Assembly (NCBI GenBank): GCA_964410105.1
Contig: CAYPFY010000006.1
Span: 62,001 to 126,000 of the forward strand
From: CAYPFY01 sp964410105
Lineage (GTDB): Bacteria; Bacteroidota; Ignavibacteria; UBA10030; SZUA-254
Direction: 5' to 3'
DNA length: 64,000 bases
In this document: piece after piece, positions 44,936 through 52,840 of the stretch
Position numbering within the stretch: the stretch's first letter is position 1
How the letters are laid out: each line of letters starts with the position of its first letter
Translations under genes and position numbers: made by a program
The notes under the pieces: model-generated
Database searches by the model: none
Told to the model about the DNA's origin: nothing
What the model saw: only the letters and a program-made list of their open reading frames with translations

Positions 44936-46273
44936 CTATTCTCCCGGGGGAGGGGCCTGTGCCGAAGTGTCCGCGGGGGTCGAAGGTGGCGGGGCGAGCG
45001 CCGCTTCCTGGTCGTCAATCCATTTCTGAAAATCTTCCGGCGTCTGAACCGTGATATAGCCCCGCATCCGGTAATGTCCCAGCCCGCAGAGCTGGGCGCA
45101 TGCAATTTCGGTCGGGGTCGCCGGTGCGGCCATGACCTCGCTGATTCCCGCTTCCGAAAGCTTTGTCACCATGTCCTCCGACATGGGATCTCCCTTCGCG
45201 CCGATCGGGTTCCCCGTCTTATCGTTGTACGCGTCCATGAGGACGAAGGCATCCATACCCGAGGCCTGCCGTGCGGGGACCTGCTTCACGGCCATCTCGA
45301 TGAGCTTGGTCACGGCATCCTCGGTCAGCGATGAGCTTTTTCCTACGGCCACCGCGCCCGATGTGTCCTTGTAGTCGTCCATCACGACATACTTGTCCAT
45401 CGCGGCCATCCGTCGCGCGGGGACCTCCGGGATGCCGGCATCGGCGAGTTTTCCCATGTTCTCAGCCGTCAGGCGGTCTCCCTTTGAGATAATCCCGCCC
45501 CCCTGGCTGTCCGCCACATCCCTCATTGCCACCATATCGTCCGCGCTCGATCCCTTCTGTACGCGGACCGCTTCGATGGCCGGAAGCACTATCATGCGGG
45601 CCTTCTTCATCGCTTCGGAGATCGAGAGCTTTCTTTTCAGTTCGTCCCGGATCATCTCGGTCGTCTTCGTAGGGGTAAACCAGAGCGGGATGACCATGCC
45701 CGGGATCGCGTCCTGCTTCATCCGGTATACCGGAAGGTTGAAGCTGTGGATCACATCCTTTGTGCTGAGATAGACGATGACCGGCTTGTTCACCGGAAGG
45801 TTGAGCTGGTTGATGGTGGTTATATCGTCCTTGGCATCCGGATCGTTGCGGTCGAGCCCGAGGGGGTTTTCGGCGTCAATGAGGCTCAGGGAGGTTTTTC
45901 CGAATTTCCCGTCGGGGCCAGCATAGTGGACGTTCCACGCAAACTGTTCGGCAACCACCCGGACAACCGTTGCCTCCTTCTGGTCGGGGAAGGCATCGAC
46001 GCGTTTCGACCAGAGGGGGACGGAGAACACGGCGAGGAGAAGCACTTCGATAACGAGCACGCCGGCCTCGAGATAGGTCGAGATATGATTCTTGACGCCC
46101 GTGTAATTCGCCTGCGGATTCTTCGATTTCCGGAACCGGAAGAGCACCAGGACGTAGAAGGCTCCCCATCCCACGAAGAGGACCAGCATGAGCCAGTGCA
46201 CGAGACCGATAAGACTGTCGATCGCGGGGCCATGTGCCGAGCCGTCGGGGGGGAGGCCTAATAATTGTTCCAT
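44936..46273 (-). CDS. coxB: cytochrome c oxidase subunit II with a repeat insertion in the CuA domain
   Basis: A 445-residue subunit II, much longer than the usual 230-330. Two membrane helices (~20-46 and ~66-88) precede the cupredoxin domain. CuA ligands: H176 (VIHSFNLP), C392, C396, H400 and M403 (C-x3-C-x3-H-x2-M). H176 and C392 are 216 residues apart instead of about 35. The extra ~185 residues (~202-387) hold three related ~45-residue units at ~247-288, 292-336 and 340-380 with the pattern MDxxxxxxxxxxGxxxxKGDxLTxDxVxKLxEAGIxEVPAR. The start overlaps the upstream small gene by 16 nt. The insertion's role is unknown. Confidence 0.93.
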   Translation of the reverse strand: MEQLLGLPPDGSAHGPAIDSLIGLVHWLMLVLFVGWGAFYVLVLFRFRKSKNPQANYTGVKNHISTYLEAGVLVIEVLLLAVFSVPLWSKRVDAFPDQKEATVVRVVAEQFAWNVHYAGPDGKFGKTSLSLIDAENPLGLDRNDPDAKDDITTINQLNLPVNKPVIVYLSTKDVIHSFNLPVYRMKQDAIPGMVIPLWFTPTKTTEMIRDELKRKLSISEAMKKARMIVLPAIEAVRVQKGSSADDMVAMRDVADSQGGGIISKGDRLTAENMGKLADAGIPEVPARRMAAMDKYVVMDDYKDTSGAVAVGKSSSLTEDAVTKLIEMAVKQVPARQASGMDAFVLMDAYNDKTGNPIGAKGDPMSEDMVTKLSEAGISEVMAAPATPTEIACAQLCGLGHYRMRGYITVQTPEDFQKWIDDQEAALAPPPSTPADTSAQAPPPGE

Positions 46274-46548
46274 TCCACAATTCCTTTATCATTGTTCATG
46301 AGTTGTCCCTCCTCGTTCACGAAGGTGTGCGAGAAAGTTTTCATGTGAGCCCTGTACCGGCGCCACAGGAGAAAGAACGCGGCCAGGATGCCCGAGAGGA
46401 CGGCGCCCGTTATTCCGAGCATGGTGAATATCGCCGCATTCGTTCCCGCCACCATGGTCGAATCTTTGGCGCCGAAGCAGACCGGGCACGCCGCCGCCAG
46501 ATGTGCAGAGAGGAGGATGCAGGGCGCTATTTTTGCGAGAAACTTCAG
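46258..46548 (-). CDS. small exported membrane protein with CPVCFG motif
   Basis: About 96 residues with a hydrophobic N-terminal segment, then ACPVCFGAKDS, one membrane helix (AIFTMLGITGAVLSGILAAFFLLW) and a charged tail. The C-x2-C after a signal-like segment would face the periplasm and could bind metal or be redox-active. No ATG fits: I place the start near the CTG at 46548 overlapping the previous stop, while in-frame ATGs at 46677 or 46458 give implausible N-termini or lose the motif. Placed directly before coxB, so probably oxidase-linked. Not a family I can name. Confidence 0.55.
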   Translation of the reverse strand: MKFLAKIAPCILLSAHLAAACPVCFGAKDSTMVAGTNAAIFTMLGITGAVLSGILAAFFLLWRRYRAHMKTFSHTFVNEEGQLMNNDKGIVEWNNY

Positions 46549-46745
46549 AGAAAACTCACATGCCGGAGCTTTTTCAAAAATCTCACTCCGTAGATGATCA
46601 GCGCGATTCCGGCGACGAACGATAGTATGCCGAGAGCGATCATCTCCGGCCGTCCGGCGGATGTCATGAATAACCACACGCCGAAGGAGAAAGCGAGGAG
46701 AACTGACAGGGCGATGAAGGCGATATGGAACGATTTAAGGGACAC
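46545..46745 (-). CDS. small two-helix membrane protein of the oxidase operon
   Basis: 66 residues, GTG start overlapping the subunit IV stop. Two hydrophobic helices (~8-27 and ~36-55) end in a basic tail FLKKLRH. No motif recognised. Position between oxidase subunits IV and II suggests a small structural or assembly subunit; its length and overlapping coding at both ends argue that it is real. Confidence 0.6.
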   Translation of the reverse strand: MSLKSFHIAFIALSVLLAFSFGVWLFMTSAGRPEMIALGILSFVAGIALIIYGVRFLKKLRHVSFL

Positions 46746-47049
46746 TCTTTATGATTATCGGGTCGGCATGGTGAAAGATCGGAAGCCACATGAGGGCGAC
46801 GAAGAAGACGAGCGTCAGGATGAGAGTCGCGTAGATCGCCTTTTTCTCCGAGATAAGGTGCATGAAATAACTTGCGACGAGCGATCCCTTGATGGTTGCG
46901 ATCATGAGGGCGACGAAAATGGCCGCCTTCATATTCAAATGGAGATAAGAGACGGTGACGGTGATGATCGTGAGGGCCAGCAGCGAAATGAAGACGATGA
47001 CGTAAGTCCTCACATGTTTATTGATGTCGTGGGAATCGAGGGCTTCCAT
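46735..47049 (-). CDS. cytochrome c oxidase subunit IV family protein
   Basis: 104 residues with three membrane helices, matching the prokaryotic subunit IV (COX4_pro/CtaF-like) pattern: YVIVFISLLALTIITVTVSY, then FVALMIATIKGSLVASYFMHL (the conserved K-G-x-x-V-x-x-x-F-M-H segment) and a third helix. Lies 7 nt after subunit III. A small accessory subunit that stabilises the CuB site in related enzymes. Confidence 0.88.
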   Translation of the reverse strand: MEALDSHDINKHVRTYVIVFISLLALTIITVTVSYLHLNMKAAIFVALMIATIKGSLVASYFMHLISEKKAIYATLILTLVFFVALMWLPIFHHADPIIIKSVP

Positions 47050-47056
47050 AAGGCTC

Positions 47057-47641
47057 CTATAACAGGTAGAGGACGGGGAACAGGAAAATCCAGACCAGAT
47101 CGACGAAATGCCAGTAGAGGCCGGCCACCTCGACCCGGTTTGTGAATCGGGCCGGTTCCGTTTTCCACATCCGGCTCCCGGGACCCCAGAGATAGCCGTT
47201 CACGATCATGCCGCCTATGACGTGAAGCCCGTGCAGCCCGGTGAGGGTGAAGTAGATTCCGAAAAAAGTGTTCTTGCTCGGAATATCCCCGAGCTCGAAG
47301 TGATGCGTGTACTCAAAGGCTTTCACGATCAGGAAGGCGACCCCAAGGAGAAAGGTCAGTCCCAGATAAACCCTGTATCGCTTAAAATTCTTCATCATCA
47401 GGGATGCCCACGCCATCACCATGGTGATGCTCGATGTGATGAGCACGGCAGTGTTGAGCGTCGCCAGGGGGACGTCCAGCTCGCCGTGGGGCCAGGCGTC
47501 GGAGCCGACGCGGAGGAGAATGTATGTGGTAAAGAGCGCGCCGAAGAGCATGACTTCAGAGGCGAGGAAAAGCCAGATCCCCAGCTTCGCGTTGAAGAGT
47601 CCCGTTTCCTGGCGCGGCGCTATTGTATAGGGTATGTCCAT
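47057..47641 (-). CDS. coxC: cytochrome c oxidase subunit III
   Basis: A 194-residue, five-helix subunit III. Family features: KLGIWLFLASEVMLFGALF, LTGLHGLHVIGGMI and YWHFVDLVWIFLFPVLYL. It lacks the two extra N-terminal helices of mitochondrial COX3, as usual for short bacterial forms. The ATG overlaps the coxA stop by one base (TAATG). Confidence 0.95.
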   Translation of the reverse strand: MDIPYTIAPRQETGLFNAKLGIWLFLASEVMLFGALFTTYILLRVGSDAWPHGELDVPLATLNTAVLITSSITMVMAWASLMMKNFKRYRVYLGLTFLLGVAFLIVKAFEYTHHFELGDIPSKNTFFGIYFTLTGLHGLHVIGGMIVNGYLWGPGSRMWKTEPARFTNRVEVAGLYWHFVDLVWIFLFPVLYLL

Positions 47642-49419
47642 TACGCTATCATTTCGTTTTGAGGAGTGAAATCCCGCTGATGCCCGGGGACGCTGTATTC
47701 ATAAGGTCCGCGGTATACTTCCGGCTGCACCGTGAAATTGCCGTGCGCGAGCGGCGGCGTAGGGGCGGCAGCCCATTCGAGCGTGGTCGCATCCCAGTGA
47801 TTGGCCGCCACCTTTCGTCCGGTGCGCAGGGAGAGGAAGAAATTGACGATGAAGACGAGCTGGAAGACGGCCATCACCCAGGCGGCGACCGACATGACTT
47901 CGTTCAGGTGAAGAACTCCCTGGGCGTGAGAGTACTGCTGGCCCCCGTCGTAGAGACGCCGGGAAACGCCCGCAAGACCCTGGATCAGCATCGGGAAGAA
48001 GATAAGATTCATGCAGACGAAAGACCCCCAGAAATGAATCTTTCCCATCGGTTCATTCATTGCCCGGCCGGTGACTTTGGGATACCAGAAGTAGATGCCG
48101 GCAAAAAGCCCGAAGATCGTGCCCGGCGCAACGACATAGTGGAAATGCCCGATCACATAATAAGTGTCGTGGAGCGGAATGTCGGAGGCAGCAAGGCCGA
48201 GGGGCAGCCCCGTGAGCCCGCCGATTCCGAACATCGGGAGGAAAGCCAGGGCGAACAACATCGGCGTCGTGAACCGGATCGATGCCCCGTAAAGCGAGAT
48301 GAAGAGCGCCGAGAGTATTATGACAGAGGGAATCGAAATGATCATCGTCGTGGTTTGGAAGAAGGCGCTGATCGCCGTCCCCATGCCGGTGAGGAACATG
48401 TGATGGGCCCAGACGATGAAGGACATGAATCCGAGAAAAATCGTTGCATAGACAAGGGACTTGTAACCCCAGAGGGGCTTGCGCGTGTTGTTGGCGATAA
48501 CCTCTGCGACGATGCCGAGAGCCGGCAATATCAGGACATACACCTCGGGGTGCGCCAGAAACCAGAACAGGTGCTGCCAGAGGACCGGACTTCCGCCGCC
48601 CGTGTTAGGCAACTGCTGTCCGCTCACGACAAGCCCTGCGGGGAGGAAAAAGCTGGTCCCGGCCAGCCGGTCCATCAGCTGCAGGACGCCCGCCGCCTCC
48701 AGCGGTGGAAACGCCAGCAGGAGAAGGAAGGATGTCACGAACTGCGCCCACACGAAGAAGGGAAGGCGCATGAACGTGAGCCCCTTGGTCCGGAGCTGTA
48801 TGATGGTGACGATGAAATTAACCGAGCCGAGCAGGGAGGACGTTATGAGGCAGACCATCCCGAAGAGCCAGAAGGTCTGACCGGTCGTCGCAATGTCCGA
48901 AAGGGGAGGATACGAGGTCCAGCCGGAATTCGCTGCGCCGCCCGGCACAAAAAAGCTTGTCAGCATCACGATGCCGCCCGTGAAGTAGGCCCAGTAGCTC
49001 GCCATGTTTATCTTCGGGAATGCCATGTCGGGCGCCCCTATCTGAAGAGGCATGATGTAGTTGCCAAAAGCTCCGACCGCCAGAGGAACCACGCCGAGGA
49101 AGACCATGATGGTCCCGTGCATCGCCCCGAGCTGATTGTAAAATTCGGGAAGCATGATCCCGTCCGGCATCCGGTCCTCGCCGAACAGTTTGCCGAGGAT
49201 CGGAAGCGCCTCTCCCGGGTAGGCGAGTTGCCAGCGCATCAGCATCATCAGACTAAATCCGAAGAAAAGGAACAAGAGCCCGGTGATGCCGTACTGTATC
49301 CCGATCACCTTATGGTCGGTGGAAAATATGTATCTGCGCCAGAACGGGAGTTCGTCGTGATGGCCCCCCGCGGCATGCACAGCCGCCGCGGCGACCTGAA
49401 TCGAGTCAGGAGTGCTCAT
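47641..49419 (-). CDS. coxA: cytochrome c oxidase subunit I (A-family heme-copper oxidase)
   Basis: A 592-residue, 12-helix catalytic subunit. Ligand and proton-channel motifs: MHGTIMVFLG (heme a His), WFLAHPEVYVLILP (CuB His, channel Glu and cross-linked Tyr), VWAHHMF (two CuB His) and VIGHFHYV (heme a3 and heme a His). The Glu in HPEVY marks the A1 class. GNYIMPLQIGAPDMAFPKIN is typical too. It follows the cupredoxin-like gene by 41 nt in the same operon. Confidence 0.97.
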   Translation of the reverse strand: MSTPDSIQVAAAAVHAAGGHHDELPFWRRYIFSTDHKVIGIQYGITGLLFLFFGFSLMMLMRWQLAYPGEALPILGKLFGEDRMPDGIMLPEFYNQLGAMHGTIMVFLGVVPLAVGAFGNYIMPLQIGAPDMAFPKINMASYWAYFTGGIVMLTSFFVPGGAANSGWTSYPPLSDIATTGQTFWLFGMVCLITSSLLGSVNFIVTIIQLRTKGLTFMRLPFFVWAQFVTSFLLLLAFPPLEAAGVLQLMDRLAGTSFFLPAGLVVSGQQLPNTGGGSPVLWQHLFWFLAHPEVYVLILPALGIVAEVIANNTRKPLWGYKSLVYATIFLGFMSFIVWAHHMFLTGMGTAISAFFQTTTMIISIPSVIILSALFISLYGASIRFTTPMLFALAFLPMFGIGGLTGLPLGLAASDIPLHDTYYVIGHFHYVVAPGTIFGLFAGIYFWYPKVTGRAMNEPMGKIHFWGSFVCMNLIFFPMLIQGLAGVSRRLYDGGQQYSHAQGVLHLNEVMSVAAWVMAVFQLVFIVNFFLSLRTGRKVAANHWDATTLEWAAAPTPPLAHGNFTVQPEVYRGPYEYSVPGHQRDFTPQNEMIA

Positions 49420-49460
49420 AGGTGAATGATAAGTTCGTGGAACGTCAAGTGAGCTGCGGA

Positions 49461-50162
49461 CTACTTGCCATCAAACGTGAAATCGGCCGTTTTGGTATCC
49501 GATGCGCCGACGGTGACCTTCATCGTCTTCGAGCCGTATTTTTCGTGCCAGGCTTCGACCTCATAATCCCCTGCCGGGACGTTTTTGATGGTAAAAGTCC
49601 CGTTGTCGTCCGAGACGGAGTAGAAGGGATGATCGAGAACTCCGACATAGGCGGCCATCCAGTTATGAACCTCGCACTTGATCTTGACCATGACCTCGGG
49701 CTTGTCGAAGGTTTTCGTGGTCTTCATGCCCTGCTTGGGCTGCGCGATATTGAAGGGGGTGTTGCCTTTCGGGAGAGCGTGGATATTGTGGAGGGTATTG
49801 TCGCTATTGATGATTTCGAGCTGCTGCTTCGCCATCATGCCGAAGACGTGGGGATGGTACATGCACCCCTGCTGGTCGATGGTGACCTTGGCCGCCGGAG
49901 CCGGGAATTTTTTCCCTTCCAGCCCGCTTTTCACATAGATGAAGACGTCTTTCAGCGTATTGTTCGGGTTGATGATCACCTGTTGAGAGGGGACAGGCTT
50001 TCCGGAGTGCATCGAGACGCACCTCGGGTCGGCATTCATCTTGATCGGCGATGGAGCAGGCTTCGCGCCCTTAAAATTGATCTTGCCCGTGATCGTGCCC
50101 GCGTCGGCACCGTGGGCAAGCAAAAGGAGGATAAGCGCGGAAAACAGCAGTTTCAGTGACAT
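49461..50162 (-). CDS. exported cupredoxin-like protein with C-terminal regulatory-like beta domain
   Basis: A 233-residue protein with a signal peptide (~1-20, LLLLAHGADA). A possible type 1 copper site is readable: H125/H128 (LHNIH), C163, H166 and M169 (C-E-V-H-N-W-M, C-x2-H-x2-M). A further C100/H103/H105 group sits in QQGCMYHPHVFG. The C-terminal ~55 residues (GTFTIKNVPAGDYEVEAWH) resemble carboxypeptidase regulatory-like beta domains. The ATG at 50162 has GAGGAG upstream. As first gene of the oxidase operon, it may be an electron donor or copper carrier; this is inference. Confidence 0.8.
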   Translation of the reverse strand: MSLKLLFSALILLLLAHGADAGTITGKINFKGAKPAPSPIKMNADPRCVSMHSGKPVPSQQVIINPNNTLKDVFIYVKSGLEGKKFPAPAAKVTIDQQGCMYHPHVFGMMAKQQLEIINSDNTLHNIHALPKGNTPFNIAQPKQGMKTTKTFDKPEVMVKIKCEVHNWMAAYVGVLDHPFYSVSDDNGTFTIKNVPAGDYEVEAWHEKYGSKTMKVTVGASDTKTADFTFDGK

Positions 50163-50277
50163 GGAGGAACTCCTCGATTGTTGGATAATGGATTCTTCCC
50201 GCGGACTCCGGGGCGTCAAATTCTTCAGCATCACAGAGAGGGGGAAGGACTTTCTACGAATCATCAATAAGCATACC

Positions 50278-50306
50278 ATTATACGCATTTTTTATTTTTA
50301 AATCAA
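50278..50306 (-). promoter_or_regulatory. strong promoter of the cytochrome oxidase operon
   Basis: Minus strand: TTGATT (50306-50301), 17-nt A/T-rich spacer, consensus TATAAT (50283-50278); equally TTTG-N20-TATAATGG. The leader to the first ATG is about 110 nt. Best promoter match in the window. Confidence 0.75.
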
Positions 50307-50501
50307 ACAATTTTCACGGAATAAGAGGAGGCGGGGCGAATTATTCGCGGGGCCCGTGCGGTCCTCCGTTTTCATCGATCGGAGCCTGTGCATCGCGAGC
50401 TTTTCCCGAACGATTCATCGCGTGAGTGAGAGGGGCTGAGCCGATGGGATGCGATGCGCGCAAATTCCGGAACCAGTCCCCGGGCATATCCGTTGTTACT
50501 A

Positions 50502-50530
50502 TTGCATTTACACCATTTTTTCTGTATCAT
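50502..50530 (+). promoter_or_regulatory. promoter of the PorW-like lipoprotein gene
   Basis: TTGCAT (50502-50507), 17-nt spacer, TATCAT (50525-50530). The ATG at 50543 is 12 nt further on with no ribosome site between, implying a near-leaderless transcript. Confidence 0.6.
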
Positions 50531-50542
50531 AATAAAGCGTCA

Positions 50543-52840
50543 ATGCTGGCCTCAATTCAAAGATTTCTTATCCGGGCGTTCATCCCGCTTCTTTCGGCTT
50601 TCCTCGGTTGCTCGACTTACCACAACGTCACGGCGTATTTCAACACCTATTACAACGCCCAAAAGCTCTTCAGCGAGGCGGAAACCGATATCGAGAAGCT
50701 TCCCCGGAAAGACGCCGATACAAACTACTTCGCCGTCTATCACTTGCCCCGGGCGATCGACGATAAGCTGGATAAGGTGATCGAAAAGGGTTCGAAGCTC
50801 ATACAGTCCTACCCTCAGACGTCCTGGATCGACGACGCCATCATCATGATCGGCAAATCGTATGTCTACGAAGGCGACGATGAGCCCGCCCTCCGGAAAT
50901 TCGGCGAACTGCTCGCAAACTTCCCGACCAGCGGGCTGAGGTTTGAGGCAAAGCTCTGGTCCGCCAAGGCTCTCTATCACATGAAGAAGGAAGCCGAGGC
51001 GATCAAGGTCATCACGGAGCTCTTTCCCGAGGCGCGGCAGGAGGGGAAGAACGACATTCTCCTGGAAGCCCTGCTCCTGCAGGGGGAAATCTATTTCGGC
51101 CGGGGCGAATACGCGCAGGCCGAGGCCATCTACCAGCCCGCCATCGAGGTGTCGGGAAACGACGCCCTGCGGACCATCGGCCAGTCCCGCCTCGCCCTCT
51201 GCTATGAGCGGAGCGGCGATCAGAAGAAAGCCGCCCAGGCGTACGGCCGTGTGAGAAAGTTTTCACCCGATTTCCCGGTCGAATTCCGCGCCCGGCTCAA
51301 AGAGGGGGAAATGTATTCGAGGGCCGGGGAATTCCAGAAATCGCTGGATGTTTTTGAGGACCTCCGCTCGGAGGCGCTCAAAAACGACGATCGGGCGCTG
51401 GTCGAACTGGAGACGGCCAATACGCTGCGCCGCATGGGCGATACTACCCGCGCCTTTCAGTGGTATGACGTGGTCGATACCGTCTATGCCCGGACGGATG
51501 CGGCGGCGAAGAGCTATTTTGAGCGCGGTCTGATGTACGAAAAGGAATACGGCGATTTCAAGAAGGCGCTGAAATTCTACGACCGGGCCCGGACCGAAAA
51601 CTCTGCCTCCGAGATCACTCCCGTCGCGCAGGCGAAATCGCAGACCCTCACTCAGTATTTCTCCCTCTACACGAGACTGCATTCCCTCGATACGATGTAT
51701 GTTTCGGCCCTCCACAGGGACTCAGCCAAAGCGGCGAGCCCTCCCGGCACGTCGAAACGACTTTCCGAGGCAAGTCTCGACCTTCCGAAGTCGAAGGCCC
51801 CGGCCGACTCGTCGGTCAAGAAATTTGCGGCACCGGATTCAACCCCCGGACAGATCGCACGCCCCGACGACGAGGCCGATGAGCAGCCGCACCGGCGGGG
51901 AGGGTTGGATGATCCAGCCGCGAAGGGTCGGCAAATGGCCAGGGTCGACATCGACGAGCTCAAGGCTCTCACCCGGCGTGATTCCCTGGCTACGGATTCC
52001 CTGAAAACGCGCAAGTCCAAGACGACGGAGACAAAAATCGCGACACCGGCCCTGAGCCCCGACTCGATCCACGCTCTTGCCGCGCTCGGCGAGCTGGAAC
52101 TTGCCGGCCTCTTCTACCTGCGCCTCGACCTTCCCGATTCCGCCCTGGATTGGTACGGGCGGATGATCCGCGACTATCCCCTTTCGGCAGCCGTCCCGAA
52201 GGCTCTCTATGCCATGTCGGAGATTCATCGCTCGCGCCAGGACAGCGTCGCCGTCGACTCCCTGTATCGCATCATCCTCGGTGAGTACGGGCAGTCGGAG
52301 TACGCGCAACAGGTAAAGAGGCTGCGCGGGATGGACATCGAAGATGCAGAGGCCACGGCAGCGGATAAGAAGTACGCTCGGGCGGAAAAACTCCTGGAGG
52401 AGGGAAAAATCGGGCAGGCGATCGCAGCCATGAGGCAGATTGTAAGAAATTCGCCGCGGGCCGCCGTCGCCCCCAAGGCGCTCTATGCGATCGGCTGGAT
52501 TTACGAGAGCGTCCTGGTTCAGAACGACAGCGCCGCCGCCTGTTACAAGCGCCTCATGAAAGCGTATCCGAGTACGATCTACGCCAAGGAAGTGCAGCCT
52601 AAGGTCGCTGTCAAGGATGACCCGAAAAGCCTCTCGCAGTATGTCAAGGTCAAAGAGATTCAGCTCCTCAAACCCCAGTTCGCCGCCGACAAGCGAGCGG
52701 TCAAGGGTGGAGGGAAGGATGCTGAAGCCGAGACGGACGATGAGGAGGTGCAGCAGGGGAGACACGGAGCCCGTGACGACTCGGACGACAATTCCGACGA
52801 TCAGGACGATACGACCGACCCCGACGACGATAACAATTGA
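50543..52840 (+). CDS. TPR lipoprotein, PorW/SprE-like
   Basis: A 765-residue lipoprotein: hydrophobic signal ~4-22 with lipobox LSAFLGC, then STYHNVTAYFNTYYNAQKLF. Many tetratricopeptide-like helical repeats follow (~40-400 and ~540-720), split by a low-complexity Pro/Ser/Lys-rich stretch (~410-520), with a very acidic tail (~735-765). Large TPR lipoproteins with an N-terminal YFNTYYNA-type segment are characteristic of T9SS bacteria, where SprE/PorW couples the motor to the translocon. The identity is inference, supported by T9SS cargo in the window. Its stop abuts pyrK. Confidence 0.65.
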   Translation: MLASIQRFLIRAFIPLLSAFLGCSTYHNVTAYFNTYYNAQKLFSEAETDIEKLPRKDADTNYFAVYHLPRAIDDKLDKVIEKGSKLIQSYPQTSWIDDAIIMIGKSYVYEGDDEPALRKFGELLANFPTSGLRFEAKLWSAKALYHMKKEAEAIKVITELFPEARQEGKNDILLEALLLQGEIYFGRGEYAQAEAIYQPAIEVSGNDALRTIGQSRLALCYERSGDQKKAAQAYGRVRKFSPDFPVEFRARLKEGEMYSRAGEFQKSLDVFEDLRSEALKNDDRALVELETANTLRRMGDTTRAFQWYDVVDTVYARTDAAAKSYFERGLMYEKEYGDFKKALKFYDRARTENSASEITPVAQAKSQTLTQYFSLYTRLHSLDTMYVSALHRDSAKAASPPGTSKRLSEASLDLPKSKAPADSSVKKFAAPDSTPGQIARPDDEADEQPHRRGGLDDPAAKGRQMARVDIDELKALTRRDSLATDSLKTRKSKTTETKIATPALSPDSIHALAALGELELAGLFYLRLDLPDSALDWYGRMIRDYPLSAAVPKALYAMSEIHRSRQDSVAVDSLYRIILGEYGQSEYAQQVKRLRGMDIEDAEATAADKKYARAEKLLEEGKIGQAIAAMRQIVRNSPRAAVAPKALYAIGWIYESVLVQNDSAAACYKRLMKAYPSTIYAKEVQPKVAVKDDPKSLSQYVKVKEIQLLKPQFAADKRAVKGGGKDAEAETDDEEVQQGRHGARDDSDDNSDDQDDTTDPDDDNN

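Larger units (their letters stand above)
50163..50542. other. divergent promoter region (380 nt)
   Basis: No gene is supported here. It holds the leftward oxidase-operon promoter (50278-50306) and the rightward promoter of the PorW-like gene (50502-50530). The stretch 50330-50430 is GC-rich without a recognisable motif. An in-frame upstream ATG at 50426 would add 39 residues before the lipoprotein signal and is rejected. Confidence 0.7.

Noticed and set aside
43933..45105. Long N-terminal extension in frame with ctaB
   Set aside because: The extension is translated across ctaA in another frame and is Arg/Pro/His-rich; the ATG at 43932 gives a normal-length heme O synthase and an ATGA overlap with ctaA.
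47623..49425. A 600-codon open frame on the + strand opposite coxA
   Set aside because: It is antisense to a certain gene (CoxA with all ligands). Its translation is rich in Arg, Glu, His and Gly without hydrophobic core or family motif. Long antisense frames are expected in high-GC DNA.
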